Below are positions 34,752 through 42,766 of a DNA stretch of 42,766 nucleotides, one piece after another. A program made the position numbers and the translations under genes. Numbering within the stretch: position 1 is the stretch's first letter; each line of letters starts with the position of its first letter. Below the pieces are notes generated by a model. The model was not told the DNA's origin, searched no databases, and was given only the letters and a program-made list of their open reading frames with translations. Origin of the DNA: Promethearchaeota archaeon (lineage in GTDB: Archaea; Asgardarchaeota; Lokiarchaeia; Sigynarchaeales; SOKP01); the NCBI GenBank assembly GCA_030620005.1, contig JAUXAJ010000007.1, positions 1-42,766 on the forward strand, given 5' to 3'.

Positions 34752-35249
34752 TTAAAGAAAATTATCTAACCTGTATTGACCGAATTCAGGGCTGCGATGG
34801 TCGTATTGCGGCACATTAAAGTTATTCAAATTGATTCCAGTTTCTTTTTCGAACTCGTTAATAATGTAGCTTTGAATCTTACTAGGATGGTTCATTTCCA
34901 CATCCACATCGAATGGAAATTCGATTAATTTAACGTCATTTTCTTCCCACAATTTTTTTTTTACTTTATCTACTATCTGATAATATTGGAATTGTTTTTT
35001 TGTTTTGTACACGTGGTTTGGAAATTTATAATGCTGAAGTCCGATATATTCAAAGCCTATCTTATATTTTTTATTACCAATAAGAAGTTCTTCCATTCCA
35101 TCAACATGTCCGCGTCCAGATCCCGGTATCCGAAGTTTCTCATCTTGTTCCTTCTTAATTATATTATTATTTCCATTTACTACATTCGGTTTTTCAGAAA
35201 GTAATTCCTTGATTTTATCAAAATCGTAGGTCTCAAGGTCTTTCAGTAT
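34752..35249 (-). pseudogene. Truncated paralogue of the nuclease-fusion protein
   Basis: Reading on the minus strand, 35249-35124 encodes ILKDLETYDFDKIKELLSEK and on to KLRIPG, matching residues 480-520 of the 1241-residue protein. Over 24613-24660 and 35211-35245 the DNA is almost identical. The frame then runs straight into a nuclease core, HVDGMEELLIG ... IGFEYIGLQHYKF (Asp, Glu, Gln, His kept), matching residues about 888-975, and stops at TAA before any zinc ribbons. The whole protease domain and all C-terminal zinc repeats are missing. There is no start codon at the upstream edge; ATG 35094-35096 could give a 114-residue nuclease-only product. Either debris or a stand-alone mini-nuclease. 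Confidence 0.65.
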
Positions 35250-35262
35250 TTGATTCTTTTTT

Positions 35263-35439
35263 TCATTTATTCTGTTTAAAAAGATCTTTCTCCCATTCTC
35301 CTAATAATTCTGGATCTGTTATCAAAATTAATTCGTCTGTAAAGTTAAATTCTTCAAGTTTTGCTAATGCTTCTGCTAAACCTATTTCCCAATCTCTCAT
35401 ATCGAACATTTTAAGAATTTTTAAAAGCCATTGAAACAT
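35263..35439 (-). CDS. Small hypothetical protein
   Basis: 58 residues from ATG 35437-35439 (MFQWLLKILKMFDMRDWEIG); GGTGA lies nine bases upstream. The frame is also open from GTG 35451. Helical and acidic, with ALAKLEEFNFTDELILITDPELLGE. Its TGA stop overlaps the upstream edge of the nuclease-fragment frame. Family not recognised; codon use is like its neighbours. Confidence 0.4.
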   Translation of the reverse strand: MFQWLLKILKMFDMRDWEIGLAEALAKLEEFNFTDELILITDPELLGEWEKDLFKQNK

Positions 35440-35778
35440 TTTTGGATTCACCCTTTACTCGAACACGATAAATTCTACTGATTCGTTAAAATTTATTATT
35501 CATCTCCCAAAACTTAGAGATTTCATTTTGTAGCGTTCTTTTTTTTACCATTTAAAACAATGAGGTCGAGATATTAGGATGTAAAAATTGATGGGATCTT
35601 CCTTTCATATCTCGTAGGCTCACATATTTATTATTAGATAACTTATACTTATTTCTTTTTCCAAATATGGATTATAAATTTTCTATTTAAAGTCCTAGCA
35701 TTATTTTTTTTTTATTTCGTTATTTATTTTTTTCCCACTAAAAAAAATAGAATAAAAATACAAAAATTCATATTAAAA
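35440..35778. other. Intergenic region without recognisable features
   Basis: 339 A+T-rich bases with several T and A runs between two small minus-strand ORFs. I see no ORF with a credible start, no tRNA and no strong hairpin. Confidence 0.5.
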
Positions 35779-35955
35779 TTAAAGGTCAAAAAGAATTGAA
35801 CGGAGGCCATGACTCATTTTATTCCACGATTGCAGGGACTTAAACGCTTTCACGAAGCTTTCTATTCCTTGTTCTAACATTTTATCAAGCGCCTTGTTGG
35901 CTTCTTCGTCTTCTTGATAGTCGTTTCTAATTGTATCTAACGAGATTTGTTCCAT
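35779..35955 (-). CDS. Small hypothetical helical protein
   Basis: 58 residues from ATG 35953-35955 (MEQISLDTIRNDYQEDEEAN). An upstream GTG at 35985 would add ten Lys-rich residues. It looks like a two-helix protein (ALDKMLEQGIESFVKAFKSLQSW). No motif and no clear ribosome site, so coding status is only moderately likely. Confidence 0.35.
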   Translation of the reverse strand: MEQISLDTIRNDYQEDEEANKALDKMLEQGIESFVKAFKSLQSWNKMSHGLRSILFDL

Positions 35956-36163
35956 AAACTTTTTTTTTTTATCTATAAATGTCACATTAGTTAATTGGAC
36001 AAAAACTATAAAAAGTAATAAGTAAAACTTTCTTCTTGAGAGCTAGAAATTGAATTTATAATTCTTCAATTTGCATCCATAATTTAACCTAAAGATGGTT
36101 CTTTCGATCAAGACAAGAAGTCAATTCAAAAAATAAAAAAAAAGCGCGAAAATATAACGAGTT

Positions 36164-36981
36164 TCAACTCTCATTGAAACGAAAGTGAAAAATGCACCAG
36201 TTGCGCGTGTTGTCAACAATATCCATTTTAGCAATGACATCTTCTCCCCAAGAAGGATTTCTCGGAATGCGACTATAAGCGGAATATTCATCCACGATTT
36301 CAATTCTCTCGTCCCATTGAGCTATTTTTTTAGCTTTCTTTATTGCCCATTTGTGGGAAAAACTTCCTTCAACGCCCAGTCTTTTTAATAACACATTTCC
36401 CCCTGAATTGTCGATTCGCGAGTGAGCGTCAAACACAATTTCGGAATTCGGAAATCTAGACGCTAGAGTCGAAAACAATTCTTTTACTTGTTCTTCTTCA
36501 AAATACATTAAGATTCCTTCTGCGACGAAAATAATTCCATCTTGAGGGGTATCAATGTCGTCTAGCCAACTATAGTCAAAAACAGACTTGCCAATAAATT
36601 TGATTCGTTCGTTTTGAGGAATTAATTTTTTTCTTAATTCAATAACATCTGGAAATTCAAGATCGTACCATATTATAACACCATTATCTATTCTAAAAAA
36701 AGTGGTATCTAATCTCACTCCTAAACTTACAATGGTCGCTCTTGGATGCTTAGATATAAAACCTCTAAATTATTTTCTAGATTCTTAGATCTCACGCTTA
36801 AAGCAATGATAAAGGGAAGCCCCACATTATCTTCCAGCGTGGTGTAATCGTAATCAAGCTTGTTAAGAATTTCCGAAGCTAACTTATCGGTGAGTAGGGA
36901 ATCCTTTCTTTCGTAATCTTTAGCACGGGCCCACAATGGAAATATTAGAGTTTCTTGGATTTTTCCAATTTTAACCTTCAT
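36164..36981 (-). pseudogene. LCM/PPM1-type SAM-dependent methyltransferase, frameshifted
   Basis: The frame from ATG 36979-36981 (MKVKIGKIQETLIFPLWARA) ends early at 36727, and the rest is in another frame to TGA 36164-36166. Reading across gives EVFISKHPRATIVSLGVRLDTTFFRID, then WYDLEFPDVIELRKKLI and FVAEGILMYFEEEQV. These are the SAM-binding and core motifs of the leucine-carboxyl-methyltransferase-like O-methyltransferases (about 272 residues in total). The break is at the four-A run 36758-36761 (four T on the coding strand); one extra base restores the frame. Either a genuine recent pseudogene, a homopolymer sequencing error, or programmed slippage. The substrate would be an acidic or hydroxyl group of a small molecule. 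Confidence 0.75.
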
Positions 36982-37227
36982 ATTTTTTCTTGTTTTGTTA
37001 TATTCATATAACTTTATTATTAAACATCTCACAAGAGAATAATAAAATGATTAACATTACCATTTCTTTAAAATTTGCATATAAAAAAGAAACTAAATAA
37101 AGCAACGAAATACAGCTTATTTAAATTTAAAGTATTAATCAACGCAAAGGTTCCTTTTCGGAAGTTCTTTTTCGAGTTTTATACAAAATTAAAAGAAGTC
37201 AAAAAATCGAATAAAAATAAAAGGAAG

Positions 37228-37248
37228 CTTGAGATTCTTAATCTCAAG
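37228..37248. other. Perfect 9-bp hairpin upstream of scpA
   Basis: CTTGAGATT (37228-37236) and AATCTCAAG (37240-37248) with a three-base loop. It sits in the 380-base gap (36982-37361) between the methyltransferase remnant and scpA, more than 110 bases before the scpA start, and has no U-run. Terminator or operator; the rest of the gap holds only the scpA promoter. Confidence 0.4.
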
Positions 37249-37315
37249 TAACATGCCTTTCAATTCCATTTCTTTTAAAAAAGATCATTATTAATATAAT
37301 ATTAAACGGAATTAA

Positions 37316-37323
37316 TTTATAAA
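37316..37323 (+). promoter_or_regulatory. Probable TATA box of scpAB
   Basis: TTTATAAA, 38 bases before the scpA ATG at 37362 and the best TATA match in the gap. scpB follows 31 bases after scpA without an obvious promoter of its own, so this probably serves both genes. Confidence 0.4.
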
Positions 37324-37361
37324 TTGAAAAAAAAAAGATTTGAATTCAAAGGGCTAACAAG

Positions 37362-38426
37362 ATGTCAAAAGAAGTAAAGTCGCTTAAAGACACTGATTTT
37401 AACAAATGGACTGTTAAAAAATTAAAAGATTTTTGTAAAGAACACGATATAAAAATATCATCAAAATCAAGAAAAGCAGATATCATAAAATTAATTCAAG
37501 TAGCAATTTCTGGCCCAGAATTAATTGAAGCGTTTCAGAAAGAGAAGAAAACGGAAGTAAAAGAGGAAGAAAAGGAGGAAGAGATTGAAGAGGAGATCGT
37601 CGCTGGATTTAAAGAGGAAGAAGACGATCTAGCTCTTTTATATAAAGATAAAATAGAAATGAAATTTTGGCAGAAGCCAGAATTCAGGGTTTTATTGGAT
37701 TATGAATTGGCAAAAGAGTCCAAAGCCGCTTTTTATGATTTGTCTAGTTTGATTGATAATTTTTTCAACAACATGCTAAAAGAAGACTTTATTAATTATA
37801 AAATTTCGGGGATAGCTCTTAAATCGGCAGCAACCCTTCATCATTACAAAATTTCGAGTATTATTAAAGAGGAGGAGCAAATTCAAAAAAGAGATGAACT
37901 CGAAAAAATAAGAGAAAAGCATTCAAGAACAATTCCTAAAGCCCTACCACAACCAATTCACGCAAAACTGCAAATCGCCACTAAAGACGAATTATTTGAA
38001 GCAATGAGAGCAGCAATAATAGAGACCATGCAAAAAAAGGAAAAATTGAAGAGACGCCGGATACGTAGAGAAGAAGAAAAACATAAAAGAAAGCAAATTA
38101 AGTCAAAAGCAAGGTTACCGAAAGAGTTATTAAAACACATTAGCGGAAAAGAACAAACTATAAATGAATTACACGAGAGTTGGATAAAAAAAATTAAAGC
38201 AATAGCAAAAATGAACGACCAAAGGGAAACAAATTTTTTTGAATTAATAAATCTTATTAAAAATGATGAAAAAAGTAGTATTGGGAGAAAATTTGCCTTG
38301 GTAAGAATGTTTCTTGCGCTAATGTTTTTATCCACTTCAGGCGCTAGCGGGACAGGAAGTACTTTAACTGAGATTGAATTGTACCAAGAAGAAGTTTTTA
38401 AAGACATTCATATTCATCTCAAATAA
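37362..38426 (+). CDS. scpA: ScpA kleisin with N-terminal SAP-like DNA-binding motif
   Basis: 354 residues. Residues 13-48 (KWTVKKLKDFCKEHDIKISS ... KADIIKLI) fit the 35-residue SAP helix-turn-helix, which is not part of ordinary ScpA. An acidic linker follows (about 55-75). The kleisin part then has a helical middle, the conserved IPKALPQPIHAKLQIATKDELFEAM segment (about 190-215), a basic stretch KRRRIRREEEKHKRK, and the C-terminal winged helix FFELINLIKN ... FALVRMFLALMFL ... EEVFKDIHIHL that binds the SMC head. It bridges the two SMC heads in the archaeal/bacterial condensin. It is followed by scpB, giving a standard scpAB pair, but smc is 15 kb upstream. Confidence 0.85.
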   Translation: MSKEVKSLKDTDFNKWTVKKLKDFCKEHDIKISSKSRKADIIKLIQVAISGPELIEAFQKEKKTEVKEEEKEEEIEEEIVAGFKEEEDDLALLYKDKIEMKFWQKPEFRVLLDYELAKESKAAFYDLSSLIDNFFNNMLKEDFINYKISGIALKSAATLHHYKISSIIKEEEQIQKRDELEKIREKHSRTIPKALPQPIHAKLQIATKDELFEAMRAAIIETMQKKEKLKRRRIRREEEKHKRKQIKSKARLPKELLKHISGKEQTINELHESWIKKIKAIAKMNDQRETNFFELINLIKNDEKSSIGRKFALVRMFLALMFLSTSGASGTGSTLTEIELYQEEVFKDIHIHLK

Positions 38427-38457
38427 CTTTTTTATAATTAATAAATGATAAAGGATA

Positions 38458-39153
38458 ATGAATTTAATTAAAGAAAATGAGGAAGAAAGTCCAGAAGAAA
38501 AAGAAGAAGTAGATAATGAAGAGCTTTCTAAGATTACCGAAAAAGAACCTATTGATAATATTGGTGAAGAGAAATCAGAATTGTCTGAGGAAGATGAGAA
38601 GGCTCGAGTAGAAATAGAACTAAAAGATTTTCATCGAAATCAAATAGAAGCTGCTCTTTATGCCGCTGGTAAACCTCTGAATGTTGAAATAATCTCAACG
38701 AAATTAGAACTTCCTAAAAAAGAAGTGGAAGAATTGATAGAGGTGCTCGCATTCGATTATTTAGAACGCTCAACGGCCTTAATTATTAATCAAGTTGGCG
38801 ATAGCTTTCAAATGACCTTAAAAAACGAATATGTGGAGAAGGTTTCGAAATTCGCTAAGGGTGGAGCTATTGCCGAAAAATATTTAAGAACCTTAACGAT
38901 AATTGCTTTAAAACAACCAATATTAAAATCTTTAGTGATAAAATTAAGGGGAAGTGGCGCTTACGAGCATATAAAATATTTAATAGACAATAATTTAATA
39001 TCTGCAGTAAAGAAAGGGAGATCTCACGAATTAGCTACTACAGAAAAATACGCTGAAATGTTTGGTTTGCCAAAGGATAAAGCAGCAATGAAGCAAGTAA
39101 TGATTTCTCAATTGGGTCTTGACGATATAAAGGATAATGAATCTCCAGAATAG
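38458..39153 (+). CDS. scpB: Segregation and condensation protein ScpB
   Basis: 231 residues. The first ~50 residues are an acidic, disordered extension (EEESPEEKEEVDNEE). Then comes the tandem winged-helix core: NQIEAALYAAGKPLNVEIIS, a SFQMTLKNEYVEKVSKFAKG segment, and the second wing AEKYLRTLTIIALKQPILKSLVIKLRGSGAYEHIKYLIDNNLI through RSHELATTEKYAEMFGLP. This is the ScpB signature. ScpB binds the middle of ScpA as a dimer and modulates SMC ATPase activity. AAAGGA lies a few bases before ATG 38458. Its stop is five bases from the stop of convergent valS. Confidence 0.9.
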   Translation: MNLIKENEEESPEEKEEVDNEELSKITEKEPIDNIGEEKSELSEEDEKARVEIELKDFHRNQIEAALYAAGKPLNVEIISTKLELPKKEVEELIEVLAFDYLERSTALIINQVGDSFQMTLKNEYVEKVSKFAKGGAIAEKYLRTLTIIALKQPILKSLVIKLRGSGAYEHIKYLIDNNLISAVKKGRSHELATTEKYAEMFGLPKDKAAMKQVMISQLGLDDIKDNESPE

Positions 39154-39158
39154 AAGAG

Positions 39159-41762
39159 TTATTTGAAAATTAGTAGTAAAGTACTCAATTCTTCGTTAAA
39201 TTCTTCAATATCCGGTTTATCCTTGATTTTTTTCCTTTGATTATTTTCAAGAATTTTTAAATCCTTAATTCGGATTGTTTTTTTAATGTCTTCTTTAAAT
39301 TCATTAACTATATTAACATTTTTTCTTTCTGTTAAGATATAGACTGCCTGAACTTCTTGATTCAACGGAATTTGAAGTTTAGATTTGAAATTCCTAAGAT
39401 CTTTCAAAATTTCAATACACAGTTTACCTTTTTCAGCTAATTCTTCAGAGATATTATCGTAAGGAATCGGCCAACTGTCAAGATGAATGGAGTTCTTTTT
39501 AACATATCTTTTATACAATATATAAAAAATTTCCTCAGAAATAAATGGCATTATCACGGCAAAAATTTTTAAAACATTATAAAAAAGATTTGAGGCATTC
39601 TTTAGTGCTGATATTTGTGTATTTTTATCATCTGAATAAAATTTATATTTTATCGCCTCAATATAATTATCACATAAGTCGTTCCAGAAAAAGGGTCTCA
39701 AGATATTGAATGCTTCGTGCCAATTATAACCGTTAAAATAATTCGTTATGAGTTCCAATTTTTTATTAAATTCTGAAAAAATGTAGCTATCAACGACAGA
39801 AAGTTCATTACTATCGATTTTAATATCGGAGATTTTTATCTTATTTAAATTTAAATATAAAAATCGGAAAGCGTTCCAAATTTTAGTTATAAATCTAGAT
39901 GCTCCAATTAATTGTTCGAATCTCCTACGATATTTTTTATTAAACTTATCAAGTGGTAATTTAGACATCTCGTTAGCAATAACTCCGTCTTTAACGGGTT
40001 GCTTGGTTTGAAGATTGATCCATGTATAGTCAAAGGGATAGTCATCGCCTAAAGAGCCTAGTGCCGCCCATTGTCTGATAACATCCGCTCCAAATTCCGG
40101 CATGACTTCATCAGGAGAAACAATATTACCAAAACTTTTTGACATTTTTTTGCCATCAGGCCCTGCTACCATGCCGTTTATCATTGCTTCGGAAAAAGGA
40201 GCTTTTCCAGTTAATCTTTTACATCTAAACAGCGTATAAAACAACCAAGTTCGAATTATTTCATATCCTTGAGGGCGGTGAACATAAGCTTTTATGTATG
40301 TTTTCTCAAAAAATTCATTGTCTTCTAACCATTTTCCTATTGCCAGTGGTGAAATGCTTGAGTCAATCCAACAATCGCAAATATCTTTTTCACCTTCAAT
40401 ATTCTTACCCCTACATTTAGGACATTCTTTTACTGGTGGTGCCGCTTTGAGGGGATCTAACGGTAATTCTTCTTCTTTTGGAGGAATGATTTCTCCGCAT
40501 TCTTTACAATACCAGAATGGAATAGGTGTTCCGAAAACCCTTTGACGAGAAATAACCCAATTCCAATCCAATCCTTCACACCAATCCAATAATCTCTGCT
40601 TGTGTTTCTCCGGAAACCACTTCATTTTCTCTCCAGATTCAATTATTTCTTGAGTAAAATCCTTTACATTTATGAACCATTGATAAACGGGTAAGTATTC
40701 AATTGGCTTTCTACAAGAAGCCCTTTCAGAATGAATAACTACTCTATGATCGTAATCTTCTACTTTTTCTACTAATCCCATATCTTCAAGATCCTTTATC
40801 ACTTTTTCTCTCGCTTGCAGAATAGTTAATCCCTTATATCTGGAGTTTTCATTCATGTGTCCATCTTCCGTAAATATTTGAATCTCATCGAGACCATGTT
40901 CTAATCTCCATTTTATATCCATCTCATCACCATATGTACAACAATAAACAATGCCCGTGCCAAAATTCAGATCCACATTCCTATCCATTTCAATTCTAAC
41001 CGTTCGGTCTGTTAATGGGATATTGACCTCAGCTGCAGAAAGATGGTAATATCTATCATCGTTTGGATGTATAAATACACCAACACAAGCTTCCATATAT
41101 TCTGGACGAGTTGTAGCTATTGAAATGTACTCATTTTCTCTCCCAACTATAGGCATTTTAAGATACCATAGCTTTCCCTGTTCTTCCTGATAACCAACTT
41201 CCGCTTTAGCAACTGAAGTTTCACAATTAACACAAAAATGTGTAGGAAACTTTTCACGATATAACCATTCTTTCTGATAGAAATAAAGAAGTGATTTTTG
41301 AACCTTATATTTATAATCATCGTTCATTGTTCGATAAGTATAGTCCCAATCAGTAGAATAACCTAACTCATCGAACTGTTTGGTCATATTTTTTATATTA
41401 TTTTCAACCCATTCGATGCATTTTGCCAGAAAGTTATCTCTATCATCTTTAGATATGCCATAATTTTTTTCCACCGCGAGCTCTACTGGAAGACCGTGGC
41501 AGTCATATCCTTGTGGGAAATAAATGTTATATACACCTTTCATTCTTTGATATCTAGCAACGAAATCAATCCACGAATGGTTTAATATATGACCTAAATG
41601 TAAAGTTCCACTGACGAAAGGTGGGGGCGTGTCAATCGAAAAGATTTTTCTACCTTGATTTAAATCAAACTTGTATATTTTCTCATCCTTCCAAAATTTT
41701 ATCCATTTTTTTTGAACTTTAATAAAATTGAATCGTTTTGGGTATGTTATTTCTTGTGTCAT
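39159..41762 (-). CDS. valS: Valyl-tRNA synthetase, archaeal type
   Basis: 867 residues, class I synthetase. HIGH motif as HLGH at 55-58 in SIDTPPPFVSGTLHLGH; KMSKS near residue 540 in DGKKMSKSFGNIVSPDEVM. PPPFVSGTLHLGH and the DWEW-like LDWNWVISRQRVFGTPIPFWYC segment are the valine rather than isoleucine or leucine versions. A zinc site is formed by CKECG ... CPKC (about 408-446). The editing CP1 domain lies between about 180 and 350 (ISIATTRPEYM). It lacks the long C-terminal coiled coil of bacterial ValRS, as expected in archaea. Start ATG 41760-41762. It charges tRNA-Val in the cytosol. A tRNA gene lies upstream on the same strand, 110 bases away. Confidence 0.95.
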   Translation of the reverse strand: MTQEITYPKRFNFIKVQKKWIKFWKDEKIYKFDLNQGRKIFSIDTPPPFVSGTLHLGHILNHSWIDFVARYQRMKGVYNIYFPQGYDCHGLPVELAVEKNYGISKDDRDNFLAKCIEWVENNIKNMTKQFDELGYSTDWDYTYRTMNDDYKYKVQKSLLYFYQKEWLYREKFPTHFCVNCETSVAKAEVGYQEEQGKLWYLKMPIVGRENEYISIATTRPEYMEACVGVFIHPNDDRYYHLSAAEVNIPLTDRTVRIEMDRNVDLNFGTGIVYCCTYGDEMDIKWRLEHGLDEIQIFTEDGHMNENSRYKGLTILQAREKVIKDLEDMGLVEKVEDYDHRVVIHSERASCRKPIEYLPVYQWFINVKDFTQEIIESGEKMKWFPEKHKQRLLDWCEGLDWNWVISRQRVFGTPIPFWYCKECGEIIPPKEEELPLDPLKAAPPVKECPKCRGKNIEGEKDICDCWIDSSISPLAIGKWLEDNEFFEKTYIKAYVHRPQGYEIIRTWLFYTLFRCKRLTGKAPFSEAMINGMVAGPDGKKMSKSFGNIVSPDEVMPEFGADVIRQWAALGSLGDDYPFDYTWINLQTKQPVKDGVIANEMSKLPLDKFNKKYRRRFEQLIGASRFITKIWNAFRFLYLNLNKIKISDIKIDSNELSVVDSYIFSEFNKKLELITNYFNGYNWHEAFNILRPFFWNDLCDNYIEAIKYKFYSDDKNTQISALKNASNLFYNVLKIFAVIMPFISEEIFYILYKRYVKKNSIHLDSWPIPYDNISEELAEKGKLCIEILKDLRNFKSKLQIPLNQEVQAVYILTERKNVNIVNEFKEDIKKTIRIKDLKILENNQRKKIKDKPDIEEFNEELSTLLLIFK

Positions 41763-41871
41763 TTTAAATCTTATTTAAATCTTAATGCTTAGAAGTTTAA
41801 TTTTTATAGGAATGAATATTAGTAGATAAATTTATTAAATTCATTTTAACCTTTTTTTTATTGAAAATATT

Positions 41872-41978
41872 TGGTGGACCTGACGGGAATTGAACCCGTG
41901 GTCTCTTGGATGCGAACCAAGCGATCTTGAATATAAGCCAAGCGAATTTGGAAAAATCTTCCACTAATCTACAGGCCC
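41872..41978 (-). tRNA. tRNA-Ala(CGC) with a 32-base intron in the D-arm region and encoded CCA
   Basis: The reverse complement starts GGGCCTG (acceptor), TA, D-stem GATT with loop AGTGGAA, and later stem CTTGG, loop TTCGCAT (anticodon CGC), stem CCAAG, variable AGACC, T-arm ACGGG-TTCAATT-CCCGT, then CAGGTCC, A and CCA. The acceptor contains G3:U70, the alanine identity element. Without the insert at about 41924-41955 the D-stem closes as GATT/GATC and every arm has its normal length (75 bases with CCA). The insert is flanked by AAGAT on both sides, so its exact edges are uncertain by up to five bases. A bulge-helix-bulge motif is expected but I could not settle its pairing by eye. Confidence 0.85.
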
Positions 41979-42198
41979 TTTTATCATTTTATTATTAAAA
42001 GGATTTATAACTAAAAATTTTTTCGTTTTTTATTGATAAACACGCAAATTCTTACTCTTATAGCTCTCATTTAAAAGTTTATAATAACAAGAAGAACAAA
42101 AGAGTTGAATATTAGGGCTATACCATAATTAGTGTAAATAATCTAAATTTTTCTATAGTTTAAGGAGTTTTTTACCCTATTAGATACAAGACATTTAA
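41979..42198. other. Intergenic region upstream of the tRNA gene
   Basis: 220 bases, A+T-rich, holding the promoter of tRNA-Ala. No ORF with a credible start and no strong hairpin seen. Confidence 0.4.
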
Positions 42199-42566
42199 CA
42201 AGAAGTCAGTGAAGGATATCGCCAAGAAACCAGGAAATGTCCATTTTATGGAGGTAAAGAAACGAAGAGTTTTAAAGAATGGTTTCACAAATATGAACGA
42301 GAAAAATTGAATGCAGAAGATAAAAGATAAATGGGATGCCTTATTAAAAAAATTGATTAATGAAACAGAAGAGATCGTTTTATCTCAAAAATTGAAAAAG
42401 AAACTAATTAAAAACATTATTAAATACAAAAAATATTGTCATCACGGAAGAAGAACTTAAGGAGTTAGAAGGTTTAAATCGGGAGTTTAATAAAAAAATA
42501 TTATTCAAGATATTTCAACGAAAAAATAGAATTATATATATAATTACATATATAAATAATGGTTAA
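42199..42566 (+). pseudogene. Decayed small coding region(s)
   Basis: Three overlapping open stretches look protein-like but are out of frame with each other. 42199-42330 reads RKCPFYGGKETKSFKEWF, like half of a zinc ribbon with one Cys turned to Tyr. 42311-42460 starts at an ATG and encodes a 49-residue helical segment (KWDALLKKLINETEEIVL). From 42432 another frame continues NIVITEEELKELEGLNREF to TAA 42566. A single-base change at the A-run near 42427-42433 would join the second and third. No family recognised. The remaining 200 bases of the window show nothing. Confidence 0.35.
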
Positions 42567-42766
42567 GTATACATTTGACAAACTGGAAGAACATTAAGGG
42601 AAAGATGGAATGAACAGCTAAAAGATGCAAGAAGGAAAAAATCAGAGGTATTTATATCGTTCTATTTTTTAATTTAATTTAAAAGAACTTAGATTAAATG
42701 TTAAGTTTTTTGTATGGGTTAAAAAATAAAAAATTTTTCTTTTCAAGGTATCACGAGCATATCACA

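Noticed and set aside
39159..41762. Isoleucyl- or leucyl-tRNA synthetase
   Set aside because: The PPPFVSGTLHLGH and LDWNWVISRQR segments are those of valyl-tRNA synthetase.

Overview
The window looks like a chromosome segment from an archaeon, most likely an Asgard (Promethearchaeota/Lokiarchaeia-like) lineage. Archaeal markers are ribosomal protein eL15, an Orc1/Cdc6-family ATPase, a DUF2095-type protein, an archaeal-type valyl-tRNA synthetase, SMC with ScpA and ScpB, and an intron-bearing tRNA-Ala with G3:U70. The Asgard placement is an inference from style (very A+T-rich DNA, long intergenic gaps, a longin-like protein, zinc-ribbon/nuclease giants); no diagnostic eukaryotic signature protein is present.

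Layout. 1-9.9 kb is metabolic: the tail of a homocysteine-biosynthesis-type protein; a GPH sugar transporter followed by a GH106-type alpha-L-rhamnosidase with a broken small gene behind it; then a VOC protein, a ThDP enzyme, an SDR oxidoreductase and a class III aminotransferase. 10-16 kb holds housekeeping genes: eL15, phosphoglycerate dehydrogenase, DUF2095, a winged-helix regulator, a longin-like/winged-helix protein, a HAD phosphatase and a nitrilase-family amidohydrolase. A decayed TnpB 3' end lies at 16.0-16.3 kb.

16.4-39.2 kb is a chromosome-maintenance region interrupted by accessory genes. It has an Orc1/Cdc6-like protein with a degenerate Walker B, then a giant SMC in which the expected hinge is replaced by two copies of a ~56-residue helical motif joined by a Glu-Ala linker. 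Convergent to smc is a 1241-residue protein combining zinc ribbons, a retropepsin-like DTGAS domain and a PD-(D/E)XK-like nuclease core. Next come three surface genes on the minus strand: a membrane-anchored trypsin-like protease, a multi-pass membrane protein with a large soluble domain, and an alpha/alpha-toroid protein with a Pro-Glu stalk. At 34.6-35.25 kb the arrangement smc tail / convergent nuclease gene occurs a second time as a decayed copy. After small ORFs and a frameshifted methyltransferase come scpA (with an N-terminal SAP-like motif) and scpB.

The window ends with valS, an intron-containing tRNA-Ala(CGC) and about 790 bases with only decayed coding traces.

Strongest candidates for something new: the non-canonical SMC hinge, the protease-nuclease-zinc-ribbon fusion, and the duplicated smc/nuclease module that separates smc from scpAB. 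All function calls come from reading motifs; no database search was run.
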